A DNA stretch of 64,000 nt from Paramecium sonneborni. Its lineage: Eukaryota > Ciliophora > Oligohymenophorea > Peniculida > Parameciidae. The notes beneath the pieces were generated by a model. That model was given only the letters and a program-made list of their open reading frames with translations, did not search any database and was not told where the DNA came from. Location: the NCBI GenBank assembly GCA_905182985.1, contig CAJJDN010000008.1, positions 1-64,000 on the forward strand. The letters run 5' to 3'. Both the position numbers and the translations under genes were made by a program. Of this stretch, positions 37,259-49,241 are shown one piece after another; position 1 is the first letter of the stretch; every line of letters starts with the position of its first letter.

Positions 37259-37325
37259 ATCTGGTATTTCATTAAATCTTGCTGCTGATCTAGATCCTAA
37301 TTGCTTTCTTGCTAATTCACTATAA

Positions 37326-37843
37326 TCATGTTGCTAAACTTCTAAAATAAATCTAATAATCACTTGGTCTATGCAATTATTTATAAGCTTAATTTCTCTA
37401 ATCATCTGGAGCCCAAAATTATTTATTGTATGTAGCTTGTGCAGTCTATAATCTGTCCAGTAATTACTTAAATATAATCAAATAATACTTAATTTTCTTA
37501 TTGTAATTTTTCAATTTGAATTCTTTTTGTCATTTATTATGATTTAGGTAATTATGGCATAGAAGTAAGACTTTTATTTCCTTATTTCTAAATATTAACC
37601 ATTTTATTTAAAAGTATATTATTTTCATAAACTATCTTGTTTTCTTCGGCTAATTTTCTATTAAATATGACTTGTACCATGTGAATATTTATTATTCCAT
37701 TTTGAAAGGGAATGTGATGGTCTCCAAGGTGCAGATGTATCTATTCTGCTTTTTGTATTTGTTATTTTAGATAATAACTTTTCTTAATCGTTTACTATTT
37801 TCTTTCTTTAACAGATAGGATTTATTGAAATAAGGTTCCACAT
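37326..37843 (-). CDS. CFAP97-like (KIAA1430 domain) ciliary protein
   Basis: A protein of 155 residues with introns of 28 and 22 nt (468 coding bases). The 28-nt intron joins WNNKYSHA to EENKIVYENNILLNKM, giving the basic/acidic helix with a central ENxxLLxKM that marks CFAP97/hemingway proteins. A trailing PWRPSHSLSKW precedes it and a second helix follows. CFAP97 proteins are axoneme-associated. Other splice choices leave frames open too, so the exact ends are less sure than the core. Confidence 0.65.
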
Positions 37844-38182
37844 AAATTTAATTAATTTGTTATATGTTAATTAAAATAATGTATTTGAAATAATGTAAAT
37901 GCATAAACAAGTTTAATATTCAATAAACATTACAGTAAATTAAAAATTCCTTATTAGAGTTGTTTTGTATTGCATACAATTATTATTTATGTTGTTATTA
38001 ATTATAATTTTAAATCAACATTAGTGAAGAATAATTAAATCTATTTCTTCTCTATGAATCTAATTTAATTATAAACTAGATATTTAAGAATTTATAAAAT
38101 GAATAGAAATAAGAAGCAAACTAAAATTTTATAATTTAAGTTGAATTGTTATTTTTATATAATAAGTGTCTAAATAAGTAAA
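37844..38182. other. Intergenic spacer
   Basis: AT-rich promoter region for the CFAP97-like gene and 3' spacer of the next minus-strand gene; no gene seen. Confidence 0.55.
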
Positions 38183-38546
38183 TCAATTAATGAGTTTTTT
38201 CTTCTTGAACATGGTTGACAAACTCTAATGGTTGATATTCTAAGAAATGTCTTGCAAAGATTTTCTATATGTAGGTCTAATATCTAGTTTAGAAGGTCTC
38301 AAATTTTTGTATGATTTTTAACTGCATTAAGATGTAGCATCAGAATGGTTATCAAATATTGTAAGCAAGGTTTCTTCAAAGGGTTCTACAAGGTTCATTA
38401 TTAGATTATTCTTTGTTATTAGGAGATCTTAAAATGATTATTTATATTTTACCTTTAAGTTCTCCCCTTTAGTTTTCATTAATTTATTCAGACTTATATA
38501 GACGATAAATAGCAAACAAAATTTTCGATTCATATTCGTTAGACAT
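38183..38546 (-). CDS. Small hypothetical protein
   Basis: A protein of 112 residues with one 25-nt intron (339 coding bases). Begins MSNEYESKILFAIYRLYKS, an amphipathic helix, followed by a second helix (LLITKNNLIMNLVEPFEE) and a basic Ser-rich tail ending KKKKLIN. Conserved-looking composition but no known family. Confidence 0.65.
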
Positions 38547-38846
38547 ATAAATTATTATTCATTTTAATTTAAATGAGTAGAGATAGAGGGGGTGTATAAT
38601 TATAAAAATTAATATTAATTAAGTTCTGATTTAATAAAAAAGGTGAATGAAAAAAGGAAAGTGCTAAAATTGATAAAAAATGAAGTTTATTCCATTGTGC
38701 TGCACTATTTTGGAATAGTTTTAGTCATTTTTTATGAACAACAACCAATGAAAATTTAGATATACAATTATCCTTAATCAGCCAATCAGATTTAAGAATT
38801 TTCTTTAAAATAGCGCTTAGGTATTCAGTTTAAAATATTAATTAAA

Positions 38847-39224
38847 ATGGCTCCATCAAAATCACCAAAAGCAGAAGCAAAAAAAACAGTAAAGACTGTT
38901 AAAACAAAAAAAACAACAACAAATGATAAGAAGAAGGCAAGAAGAAGATAAGAAACTTTTGCATTATATATCTATAAAGTTTTAAGATAAGTTCACCCAG
39001 AGATTGGTGTTTCTAGAAAGGCTATGAATATCATGAATTCATTTATTAATGATATTTTTGATAGAATTGCACTTGAAGCTAGCAAATTAGTCAGATTTAA
39101 TAAGAGAAGAACCCTTAGTTCAAGAGAAATCTAAACTGCTGTTAAATTATTACTTCCAGGAGAATTGGCCCGACATGCCATTTCAGAAGGAACTAAAGCA
39201 GTCACAAAATATACAAGTGGATGA
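38847..39224 (+). CDS. Histone H2B
   Basis: A protein of 125 residues, intronless. Lys-rich tail ([15 protein letters not shown]), then the H2B fold: [40 protein letters not shown] and the C-terminal [25 protein letters not shown]. All core elements are present. Packages DNA as an H2A-H2B dimer. Its stop is only 20 bp from the stop of the convergent gene at 39245. Confidence 0.97.
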
Positions 39225-39244
39225 TTTTTTAATTTTAATTAAGT

Positions 39245-40081
39245 TCAAATATATTGTAAAAGGGACTCTTCCTACTCTTATAATTCTTTTAATAATTATA
39301 TTTTTTGATCCAACAGTACTTTATTACTCTGTTCATTCTCCATTTCCTTTATTTCTTTTTCTAATCTAGAAATTCTTCTAATCAATTATTCATATCCTTA
39401 ATTTTCATTATTAAAATATTATTCAACAGCATTATCTAATCTTGATACAAAACTTGTTTTCTTTTCACTTTACGTAAATCTAACATCTTCTTTTCTTGGC
39501 TCTTTTAATTTATAGATCACTGATTTTAATTTTTGAATTTATTCCTATTATTCACTCAATTATTATTTATCAATTAATTATTAATCCATTACTCTACTTT
39601 AATCAATTAAAGATTAATGTAATTCTTAAGATAAACTCTCTATTTAAGCATCCTTTTGTAGAAGTTCTTCATCTTTCTTAAATAACTCTTCTTCTAGTTA
39701 AGAAATTGTTGTCTTAAGTTTATTTTCTAAAGTTTCAAATATACTTTCTTTATTTGATAATTCTTCCACTAATTTTTGTAATTCATATTAACAACTTTTT
39801 AATTAGGTAACCAAAATTTTATTATCTTCTTCCAAAAATGCTGCCTTTTTTTGTAGTGCTGCCATTGCATTAGCAAAACTAATTTTATCATTTAATTTTT
39901 AATTACGCTCTTGATTCTGACATAATTGTTAAGTATTTTTATTTATAAAATTTATTTAATATAATATGTGTAATTTTTTAGAATTTATAAATAATTTAGA
40001 TCTTATATTTGTAGTACTTTTAAATATTTCCGTCCAAATTTTTTCTATAATTTTTAATTGATAAAATTCAAAGATAAGCAT
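39245..40081 (-). CDS. Long coiled-coil protein
   Basis: Up to 278 residues, intronless (837 bases). From about residue 60 on it is a nearly continuous coiled coil (ELQKLVEELSNKESIFETLE, LEEELFKKDEELLQKD) with many TAA/TAG glutamines, ending in a second acidic helix. The first ~55 residues are AT-biased and less convincing, so the real start may be an inner Met such as the one before AALQKKAAFLEE. Likely cytoskeletal or basal-body; no family assigned. Confidence 0.65.
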
Positions 40082-40139
40082 TATCACCAAACTCAAATAT
40101 CAAAGTCATCAAAATTACAAAAAAATTTAACCTTAACAT

Positions 40140-40909
40140 ATGTCTTTTATATAGGTTATAACCCCACCTCTTCTTAGCTATTAAAAGCTGATTCTATTTT
40201 ACAAAAGCAATCAAGCTTAAAAAAAAGAAAAACCCAAATAGAAAAATTTATAAATTTATATAAAAATGATGTTTATCTATAATTTTAAAATGTCAAGATT
40301 ACTGATTTAAATTTCTCTTCCATAAAATACATTTATTTTTAAGTCTAACCCAAATTTAGATACTATCAAAGTGATAAATATGCTTGCCAAAATAATGTAT
40401 TCTTATAGTTGTATTATTTTAATGAAGCTAAGAAGGCTGATCTAACCAAAATACATGTACATTCAAAAGCAAAAAAAGTAATTTTTATATTAGATAGAGT
40501 TATTTTAAAATTTGAACTATCATGTAATAAGATATGGAGCCTAATATTTTGGAGCTATTGTTTAATATGTTTTACCAAAACATGTGAAATGTCCACAATG
40601 ATATTCATGCAATTTTCCTTATATTTTTATTTCTAATTCTCTAAAATCATAACTGACTCTATGGAAAAAATGAATTTATTTTTTAATTAATTTAAATAAA
40701 TCAAAAATACTTTGTTTAATAAATAATCCCAGCTTCTTGGTTTAGGTTAATTTTTATATTTATCTAATTCATGTTCGGGTGTTCATTCAAACAAACACAA
40801 TTATCATCGTTTGACAAAAACTTATTATTTATTTTATTTATCTTATATGATTCATATCATGATAATTGCTTGTATAAAAAAATTTTAAATGTTTTTAAAA
40901 ATAATTTGA
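40140..40909 (+). CDS. Hypothetical protein
   Basis: A protein of 248 residues if a 23-nt intron is removed near the start (747 coding bases). The first half looks coding (LLKADSILQKQSSLKKRKTQ, YYFNEAKKADLTKIHVHSKA); the second half is AT-biased and hydrophobic. The frame could end earlier through an unseen intron. No domain recognised. Confidence 0.4.
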
Positions 40910-40991
40910 GGTTATTTTTATATTTATCAATACTATAAAGAATATTTAGAAATGATGATTTAAGAAGAATCATCAAAAAAGGTTATCCAGA

Positions 40992-41411
40992 ATGGATAGA
41001 ACGAATATAAATCTATTCGATGATTTTAAAGAAAATTTGAAAGTAGCGAGAAAAATATATAATGAAATTGGATAAGTAAAAGCAAACATAAAATTTTTAT
41101 AAGAAAGAGATTAAATCTAAAAAATAAAAATAATTGTCAAACATTTTTTTCCAATTTATATAATATAGATAATTTTTACATAATTAAACAAATCACATAA
41201 AAAAGCTATCATTATCAAGTATAATTTAGAAATTATAACTAAAAGTTACTAAATTTTAAAAAATATTATTATCTATAAAATGAAATCTTTGAATTAATAA
41301 TAATAAAATATTAGAAAATCTGATTTAATTATGAAAAATATCAACTAAGTTAATGTTCCACTTTAAAAATTTGATATTAATTTATTAAAGCTCCTATACA
41401 AATTAAATTGA
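40992..41411 (+). CDS. Hypothetical ORF
   Basis: A 139-residue open frame. The N-terminal 40 residues (MDRTNINLFDDFKENLKVAR) have normal coding character; the rest is Ile/Lys/Asn-rich and could be intergenic. One 33-nt GT...AG segment within it keeps the frame either way. Low certainty. Confidence 0.3.
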
Positions 41412-41681
41412 AATTAATAATCTTCCCTATTTTAATATTAAGTTTAATAACTACAGTGAATATGATACATGTTATATAAGAATTAGTGAAAGAAAAATAG
41501 AATAGGAAAGAAACTTAACTGAGTAAAGATGTTAGTGAAAATAGTTTAGTTTTGTAGAATTAGTTTGAAAGATTAAAATGTGTATGATACATAATAAATT
41601 TTTCATTAGCTTATTTCTAACTAACAGTTTATAATATATATATTAATGAAGATAAATTCTGCCAGTTAATAAAAGTTAACT

Positions 41682-43188
41682 ATGACTAGACCTTAAACAA
41701 CTCCCCAAAAGGCAGGATAGTCACCAATAAAGAAGAATAAGTAAGAAAAATTATTGAAATAAAAGGTATTTGGTGTAATCAGGTGTTTCATCACTAGCTA
41801 AAACTGATAATAAAGTGTCAAAATCAACTGCATTGTCTCACGATTTAATATCTTTAATAAAAAATGGTGGAAATGCTCATCAAAATAACTAATAATTGGA
41901 TAGAAAATAAAATTCTCGGAGTAAATGTATTTTAGACATAAATGATGCAAATTAAAAAAAAAATAGACCAAATTCAAGACAATAAATCTAGAATTTAGTA
42001 AAAAGTAAGAAGCCTGACAGTAATTTAAAATATCATGAAGAGCTGATTTAAAAGCAATTTTAGAAATTGTTAGATCTACAAAAGCAACATCAATAAACTC
42101 ATAAATCACCACCTTAAATACATAGTAGAGCAATGAGTAATGGTGATTTGAAGCCAACAAGCGATATTGCAAATAAATTAATAGAATATATAAAGAAATA
42201 ATCAGCTAAGAAAATTAAAGGTTATAGATCAATATCTAATCCAGATATAATTGTGACTGATAGAAGATTAATATCAAAATATGCAGTTAAGTAAAGAGTT
42301 AATATAAAACAATAGAACTTAAGCAGGAATGTTACATACAAAGTAAGAGAAAGTAAATTAGGATTCTTATGCAATTCATGAAGGAATAGGAAACATAGAT
42401 AATTCATATTTACTTTAAGTTTCAGATGGACATGGAGTCAATGGTCATGAAGTAGCTTAATTTGTTTAAGAACGATTACCTATAATAATAGATTAGTTAT
42501 TAAAATCTCATAAAATAGGAAAGAATGATTAAGATATGATGATATAAGTGATTTTAAGATAAGCATTTGAAAGAACAACAAAAGAATTATATTCTTCAGG
42601 AATTGATATAACATTTAGTGGAGCTACAACAGTTTGTTTATTGATTATTGAACATGTTGGTTGGTGTGCAAATATTGGAGATTCAAGAGCTATTTTAGGA
42701 AGATAAAAAGATGGATTACATGTTGTTGAGTTATCTCATGATTAAAAACCAGATTTACCAAAAGAAGAAAAAAGAATTATATAAAGTGGAGGAAGAGTAT
42801 AAGCATATTCAGATGAAGAAGGAAATCCTATTGGTCCTGCTAGAGTTTGGTTAATAGATGAAAATATTCCAGGATTAGCAATGTCTCGAAGTTTTGGTGA
42901 TTATGTAGCTGCTTAAGTAGGTGTAATATCTATTCCTGAAATTATTAAACATACATTTTAAAATGACAAATTCTTAATCATGGCATCTGATGGAATTTGG
43001 GAGTATTATTTCATTTTTATTTAAGGTTTCTCGATAATAAATGGATTGTTGAAGTTGTTTATGGGTATTATTTGAAAAATGATGCTGAAGGAGCAGTTGA
43101 AAGATTAGTAAAGGAAGCCACTGAAGCATGGTAAAAAGAAGATGAAGTTATAGATGATATTACTTGCATTGTTGCATTTTTGAATTGA
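41682..43188 (+). CDS. PP2C-family protein phosphatase
   Basis: A protein of 477 residues with introns of 25, 25 and 23 nt (1434 coding bases). The N-terminal 190 residues are a polar, Lys/Ser-rich extension with a coiled coil. The catalytic PP2C domain follows: KVNQDSYAIHEG, SSDGHGVNGHEVA, FSGATTVCLLI, NIGDSRAILG, AMSRSFGDYVA, ASDGIWEFL and the closing DDITCIVAF, which supply the metal-binding aspartates (DGHG, SDGIW, and the first Asp of the final DD). Mn/Mg-dependent Ser/Thr phosphatase; the extension probably sets location. Confidence 0.93.
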
Positions 43189-43259
43189 TTAACAATAAAT
43201 ATCTTAACAATATATATTTCTATTTTTTAAAGAATAATTTTATTAATTATATTATTTTA

Positions 43260-44098
43260 ATGTCAGACAAACCAAATATCCCTGCACCTAATTCTTTGGT
43301 TAAATATGCAAGTGCCACTTTAGTTTCTACTTCTGGAAAGCCTATTAAAGATAAAAAGAAAGGAAGAGATGCAGCTCCATAGTCAATTACTAATGCATAA
43401 ACAGAGGATATATTAAATTCAATTCTTCCTCCAAGAGTATCATATAAATCCTCTAAGTTAGGAATATACAATGGAAAAATAATAATTGTGGATTTAATGT
43501 GTCTCTTCCACCCCTGCAAAAAGAGTATATGAACTTTATATTCAAAATAGGAAGATGTTATTCTGCTTTAAGAAAATTTAGATAAAAAATTATAATAGAG
43601 ATAAGCTAGAGAAACTGGTATATGCCCTATTCGAGAAGAATTATATGCTTAATGTTTTGATGAACTTATAAGACAAGTAATATTTGCAAGTTACAATTAG
43701 ATTACAATAAATTGTGCTGAAAGAGGACTATTATTAGTTCGAGTCAGGGATGAAATAAGGTAGACAATTTAGGCTTATTAAACTTTATATGAGAGTTCTA
43801 TTGCTTTTGGCATGAGGAAAGCCTTATAAGCAGAATAAAGAAAAGTAATTAAATTATCTATAATTATTAGACTGATTACAATAATAAAATTAAATAATTA
43901 GAAACTGAATGCCAAGATTTAACAAAACAAGTTGAAAAAATAGAATGCACCATAGAAGACATGCAAAAATAAGATTAAGAATTATAAGAACATGAAGAAG
44001 CCAAACATAGAGATTAAGTCAATTTCTTAAAAAATGCAAACAAAGTGTACAAAGAAGAGTTAGAAAAGTTTCTCACAGGTGCTAATGTTAAAAAATGA
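43260..44098 (+). CDS. DNALI1: Axonemal inner-arm dynein light chain p28 (DNALI1)
   Basis: A protein of 245 residues with introns of 25, 26, 24 and 26 nt (738 coding bases). Matches p28 across its length: SLVKYASATLVS near the start, ILNSILPPRE, LWIQCVSSTPAKRED, QQRQARETGICPIREELYAQ, CFDELIRQITINCAERG, and a long C-terminal coiled coil. p28 dimers tether a subset of inner-arm dyneins to actin on ciliary doublets and are needed for beat regulation. It lies 71 bp downstream of the PP2C gene. Confidence 0.95.
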
Positions 44099-44380
44099 TT
44101 AACATAATATTACATTTGAAAAAAGTAGAATTCTTATCTTGTATATATATATAAATTTACACAAATTGTATAGATAATAAAAAACATTTTTGGATTAAAG
44201 AATTTAGTAATCTAATTTAATTATATAACTTGATAATATTTTTGATAAGAAATATAAATAGTCTTTAAAATGTTTATATTGAAATTTTTTTTGAGATTAA
44301 TATACAAATTAATATTATATATTAAAAATTAATTAAAGTGTTATAAAATAAATTAAAATAAAGCTTTCTAATATAATTCA
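44099..44380. other. Intergenic spacer
   Basis: AT-rich 3' spacer after p28; no feature seen. Confidence 0.5.
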
Positions 44381-44647
44381 ATGTTAATACTAAATATTTT
44401 AGCAACTCTTGATAGCTCTCTAATAAAATATAAGAAAGCTAAATACTGGTTTATAAAAACCATTAGTAACAAAAAGTAAAATAATTCTAATAGTGATAAT
44501 CGGACGATTATTAATAAATTCTGTGAAGATTATTTAGTTGAATTGTGTAAATAAATATTTAATTTTTATTCTGATTATATGAATATAAATTTCAACAACG
44601 GGAATGATATTCCAATAATGTGTCAAATCCAAAAAGGACTGAATTGA
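44381..44647 (+). CDS. Weak ORF overlapping the exporter 3' end
   Basis: An 88-codon frame (MLILNILATLDSSLIKYKKA) with fairly normal composition, antisense to the last 56 bp of the transporter gene at 44592. No intron, no known domain. Could be a small real gene or chance. Confidence 0.25.
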
Positions 44648-45983
44648 TAATAATTAAGGCTACAATAGAAATGATGTTGTTTGCAACTTAAATTATATCT
44701 ACAATTAAAACTACAAAGCCTACTTTATACTTATTCATCAACATATAAGCAGGTTTAGTGAATAATAGCAACCCTAAAATCTAAAAATTAAATAAATAAA
44801 TTTACCGCCAAACCAATATAAGCGAATAATTATCCAGTTGTGATAGTTTTTTATAAAAATAACTGTAACAGACTATTAAGTGAAATCATAAAAGAAGCAA
44901 AAGCAGAAGTACCAGCTGCTTCTCTTGCAATAATTTTATTATGCAATAAAAATGATACCATAATAATTCCACCTCCCATACCAATAATTCCAGTACTGAA
45001 ACCTGCCAACCAACCTGCCAGATAATATTACCAGAATATTTTCCTAGGTGTAAAGAATCTATGTTTGGGTCTATATTAGACTAAATCTTTAAAGAATTCT
45101 TCGTTTCTTTTATTCCAATAAACAACACATGTATAAATAAAATTGGCTGCTATTAAGACAAGAATAATCAAGTTGTCTTCAGGAGAGCATGGATCTAAAC
45201 CTATAATTGAATTATTATGATTATTAGCTCTCATCATAATGATGGTCTGATTGATTATAAAGGATCCCATAACAAAGCTAATATTCTTAATCTAAACTTT
45301 ATTATGGTCATTAACATAAAACTCTTAATACTTATCCAACATCTTTTCATCAAGATTTGTTTCTTTAGCCATTTCTTCTCTTGTCATAATTTTCTCAGAC
45401 ACAAATACCTTGTTATTTCTTTTGTCTTGTTCTAGTTGTCTTTGTGTGAAAGCTAGTATAATTCTTTTAAATTACTAAACTTCCATAAAAATGGAATGGC
45501 TCCCATCAAAAAACATAATTAGATGATATAAATAGCAAATGAAGGTAATAGCTGTTAGAGTAGGGCACCTAAGCTAAAGGCAATAGGAATAGCTTAATTG
45601 AATATAACATTAATGTCAAAGTTCACTAGGGGTAATTCTGGAATATCGGGATGTCTTTCTCATGAAATTTTAAGATACTTTTCAAAAAACAAAAACAATA
45701 AATTTCCTGCTGTTGTTGTAAACAGAAAGCTATCTGCAACTTAGGTTGCAATGCCAGCTGGATAATTTAATAATAGATTTAAAATAGGTCTTTTCGTCAT
45801 TCCACTTCCCAAACCTCCTAATATTCCGATTCCCAAAAATATTGGAATCAAAGAATATACGAAACCTGTATATGGTGTCAACTCTAAAATAGGATCATGT
45901 ACACAGGTAAAGTTAATTTCATTCCATTCACAATTACTTAATAGCCAACACCCTTTATCTGGATCACATGCTTAACCACTCAT
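44592..45983 (-). CDS. TauE/SafE-type (sulfite exporter family) membrane transporter
   Basis: A protein of 439 residues with introns of 24 (containing an in-frame TGA), 23 and 25 nt (1320 coding bases). Two repeated membrane halves: the first with GIGILGGLGSGMTKRPILNL, the second with FSTGIIGMGGGIIMVSFLL, the Gly-rich pseudo-repeat of TauE/SafE proteins. A long hydrophilic loop (residues ~190-260) separates them. The family moves sulfite or other organosulfur anions; the eukaryotic members are poorly characterised. N terminus Cys-rich (ACDPDKGCWLLSNCEWNE), probably luminal or extracellular. Confidence 0.86.
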
Positions 45984-46104
45984 TTTGTTATTTTATATAC
46001 TAATGTTCTTTTGTTAATATATATCAAAATATATGTAATAATTTATTCATTCTTTAAAAGTTTTTATGTTGGTTCTTTTTGATTAAAATATTAATATACA
46101 TTTT

Positions 46105-46770
46105 ATGGATTCTTAATATGAGGAGGGAGAAATTATGACTCATAAAAATGACAAATTAGAACGTATAAATAGTGAATCCTCTTTACGATCTCTTGTAAAT
46201 TTTTTAATTTATTCATAGAGTGACACAAATGGTGATGAAAGATTACGTAAATCTTTATTAGAAAAAACAAGTTCCTTTTCTTATATTTGTGCTATTTTTA
46301 ATTTCTTAGGTCATTGTACATAAGTTGGTTGCAAGTATTTCTATTAATATTCTTTTAGGAAAAGACATATTTTATTATAGGATGGATTAGATTAATTCAT
46401 CACTGAGAATATGCAATTATTGAATCAATTGATTAGTAGTGGATAAAACATTAGAGTTCCTATAGAAAAGATAATAAATAGAGAAAATCGCAATTCCAAA
46501 CACTAAGTAATCAAACCTAAAGTTATGATTAATTATAATCGAGAACTTTGTGAAAAATATTAAAGAGCCTTAACTCATAAATTAAGAAAAGATATTGATA
46601 AGATGCAAGATAAACTTAAAACCATTTCATATCTTAAGAAATGGGTTAGACATAATTTCGTAGATGCTAGAGATTTTAGTGAATTGTACTATTCCCTAAA
46701 TTCTACGCAATAAATTCATTTTATGAACTTTTTTAAAGTTCTTGAGTTATAAACACCCTCATTTCAATGA
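46105..46770 (+). CDS. Protein with degenerate CCCH zinc-finger-like motif
   Basis: A protein of 221 residues, intronless. Near residues 77-95 the spacing Cys-x8-Cys-x4-Cys-x3 matches a CCCH RNA-binding finger, but the final His is Tyr (CTQVGCKYFY). The rest is a helical, basic protein (LRKDIDKMQDKLKTISYLKKW). Without the fourth ligand, zinc binding is doubtful. No closer family recognised. Confidence 0.65.
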
Positions 46771-47267
46771 TCATTATACATATCAAGTTTGTTTCTGTGT
46801 ATATGTAAAAAAAATTATCTAATAATTAAATTGCAATATAAATATCAAAAAATACAAGATTCGATTTAGTAATCAACTAAATGAATTTTTCTAATTCTAT
46901 TAACATTAAAAAAATGGAGAGAGTATATTAAGAACATATTAGATTCTAAATCCTTAAATATTGTTTGTATTAAAGGAGTATTAAATCAAGTGTTTTATTT
47001 AACTATTTAAAATTACTCTTCGTTTTGATGAATCAATACATCAAGTGTTACGTATAATGGTTAATGTAAGAAATTCTTGCATTAGATATATTTAAATAAT
47101 AATATTAATAATAAAATACAAATCATCAACATAATTATATATTATTATTTTTTGGATTATTACTACTTTAGGAATATCATTTTGAATAGAAAAGAATTAA
47201 AGTAATAAGTTTGGTACAAGAGATTTTTGTAATTGTTATATTTAAATGGTTTAGAACCTACATTAAT
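46771..47267. other. Intergenic spacer
   Basis: AT-rich, with only short frames on both strands. No support for a gene. Confidence 0.5.
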
Positions 47268-47911
47268 ATGATTAAAAAAGATTATTTGTCATTTCATTAA
47301 GTTTTTGAATAAAGAGTATAGTTTAAAGGTCACTAAAGACGTGTTGCTTAAGCTAGAGGTTCAAGCTATAATGACTCGGATTATTCAAAGTTAATTGATT
47401 AAATGGTTGGGTTTTAGTATAAGATGAGAAGAAGAAATCATTAAATTTAAGAGTAGCAAATATAAGCAAAAAATGATATACTATCTTAACGATTAATGTC
47501 TATTTAGAAAACTGAGCCAAAATTGCAATTAAATGAATTAAAAATATTTAGTTCTCGAAAGTAGTTTCAACTGCAACTTGATCGAGAAGTAATAAAACAA
47601 AATTCTCGACTGAGAGAGAGAATAAAGTCAATGTATAATTAGGAATTATATAAAGTGAGTCGTAATTAAATAGAAAATCTTTGAATTAAGATTTTGTGAA
47701 ACATTAAATTACTTTGGAGCGAATGTAAAAGTATAAGAGAAAGAATAATCGATGTGTATTAAAATCGTTAGAGAGAATAGAAAATAGTGAATCACAAAAA
47801 TAATAATTTAAATTCAATAACCAAACAATAAAAACTGAGCCAGAATAGGAATATAGTGCATGCAGATCAAACACTAATAAAATACTGAGTTTTATAAATC
47901 TAATTGATTGA
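47268..47911 (+). CDS. Coiled-coil protein with basic helices
   Basis: A protein of 204 residues with one 29-nt intron (615 coding bases). Rich in Arg, Lys, Gln. The helix QLDREVIKQNSRLRERIKSM resembles the Arg/Asn-x-x-Leu repeats of CFAP97-type helices, so a ciliary protein is possible. The alternative 19-nt intron at the same place gives a shorter product and is less likely. Function unknown. Confidence 0.6.
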
Positions 47912-47988
47912 TTTTAAACAATAAAACAATCAAATATATAAATTTAATTTTTGATAATATTGATTATGTTGTATTATGTTGTATTAAA

Positions 47989-49241
47989 TCATAAAATTGA
48001 TAACATCATCAATCCAAAGAAGATAATGGAAATCATAATTTATGAGGAAGTCTCATCATCACATGAAATTCCAGAACAATTTTCAGAATTGTAAGTCTAT
48101 ACTTCTGTATCAGTGGGACATGAAGCATCAGTAGATTCTTTAATGCATGTAGACGATGTAGATCCAACAGCTGAAGCATCTTAAACATCAGTAAGGATTC
48201 TTCTACTAGATGATTATGTGAGAACAGCATCTGAAGCAATAGTAACATTATTAGCTATGAATTTGAATTTGATTTCGTAAATGGTTCCATCAGCTGTTTT
48301 ATTATGCAATTTAGGTTTCACTTGTTTAGTTACTCCATTAGCTGTAACAGTTATTTAAGAATCTCCAGGATGCCATTTTCCATCATTGAATCCATTTTCT
48401 GTTATACTTTATTTAAAGTAAATAGTTTCATCTACTACTAATTCTGGATTAGTGACAATGTTTTAACAAGTTGAATCACTTCCACAACATTCTAATTTTG
48501 AAATAGCTTATTAGACACATTTTGTTTAAGCAGCATCAGCACATACTGGTTATCCTCTAAGTTTTGGTTAGAATACAAAATTATTTAATGTTGATAAGTC
48601 AGTTGTCATATTGCCAACAAAATTGAAAGCAAATGAAGCAATTTATTTAGTGTATTAAGTTGTTATGGCATCTACATTTATTGCATAAAATCCTTAATAG
48701 ACAACGAAATCAGTCTAAGTATCCTTAGCCAAATAGGTGTCAAAGTTACTATTTAATAATAATCATATATAGAATACCTCTTTTCAATCAAGAAAAACCA
48801 TGATCTTGAGTTATCAGTATTTAGTACTGATGTCAAAGAAGATGAGTCTATGGTTTCATTTATAAACCCAACTTTAAATCTAACAAGACTTATTGATAAA
48901 CAACTATTTGCAACTTCTAGAGCTGTTTCTAATCCAGTTGAATTTTAAAATTTTAAAGATACTTTTAGATTACCATTTTCTAATGTTAATCCAAATTCTG
49001 GTTTATTTGGTAGTTAATCTGCACCAGAGTTTTATTTTTTCTATTTAAAATAGTTAAGTTTCGATGCACAAGTTCCTGCTTCAATGCATTCTCCATGTAC
49101 AGCTATTTAGGTCTCAGTACAATTCAAAGGGTTAGATTTTTAACCTGATGTTTATCCTTATGGGTTTTCTGCAGAAGAAACTGCTTGAGCAATTACAGAA
49201 ATTGCTAAACTAAGTAAGAACAGTATTTAATTTGATTTCAT
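47989..49241 (-). CDS. Secreted or GPI-anchored Cys-rich surface protein
   Basis: A protein of 407 residues with one 29-nt intron (1224 coding bases). Signal peptide MKSNQILFLLSLAISVIAQA; ectodomain with about 18 cysteines and several Asn-x-Ser/Thr sites; C-terminal hydrophobic helix (MISIIFFGLMMLSIL) with nothing after it, which suits a GPI signal or a tail anchor. Contains KLECCGSDSTCQNIV and a basic SSRRILTD site. No known fold; resembles ciliate surface proteins in design but not in the periodic Cys spacing of surface antigens. Confidence 0.75.

Noticed and set aside
43247..43519. Minus-strand ORF of 90 codons
   Set aside because: Antisense to the first exons of the p28 gene, which is unmistakable.
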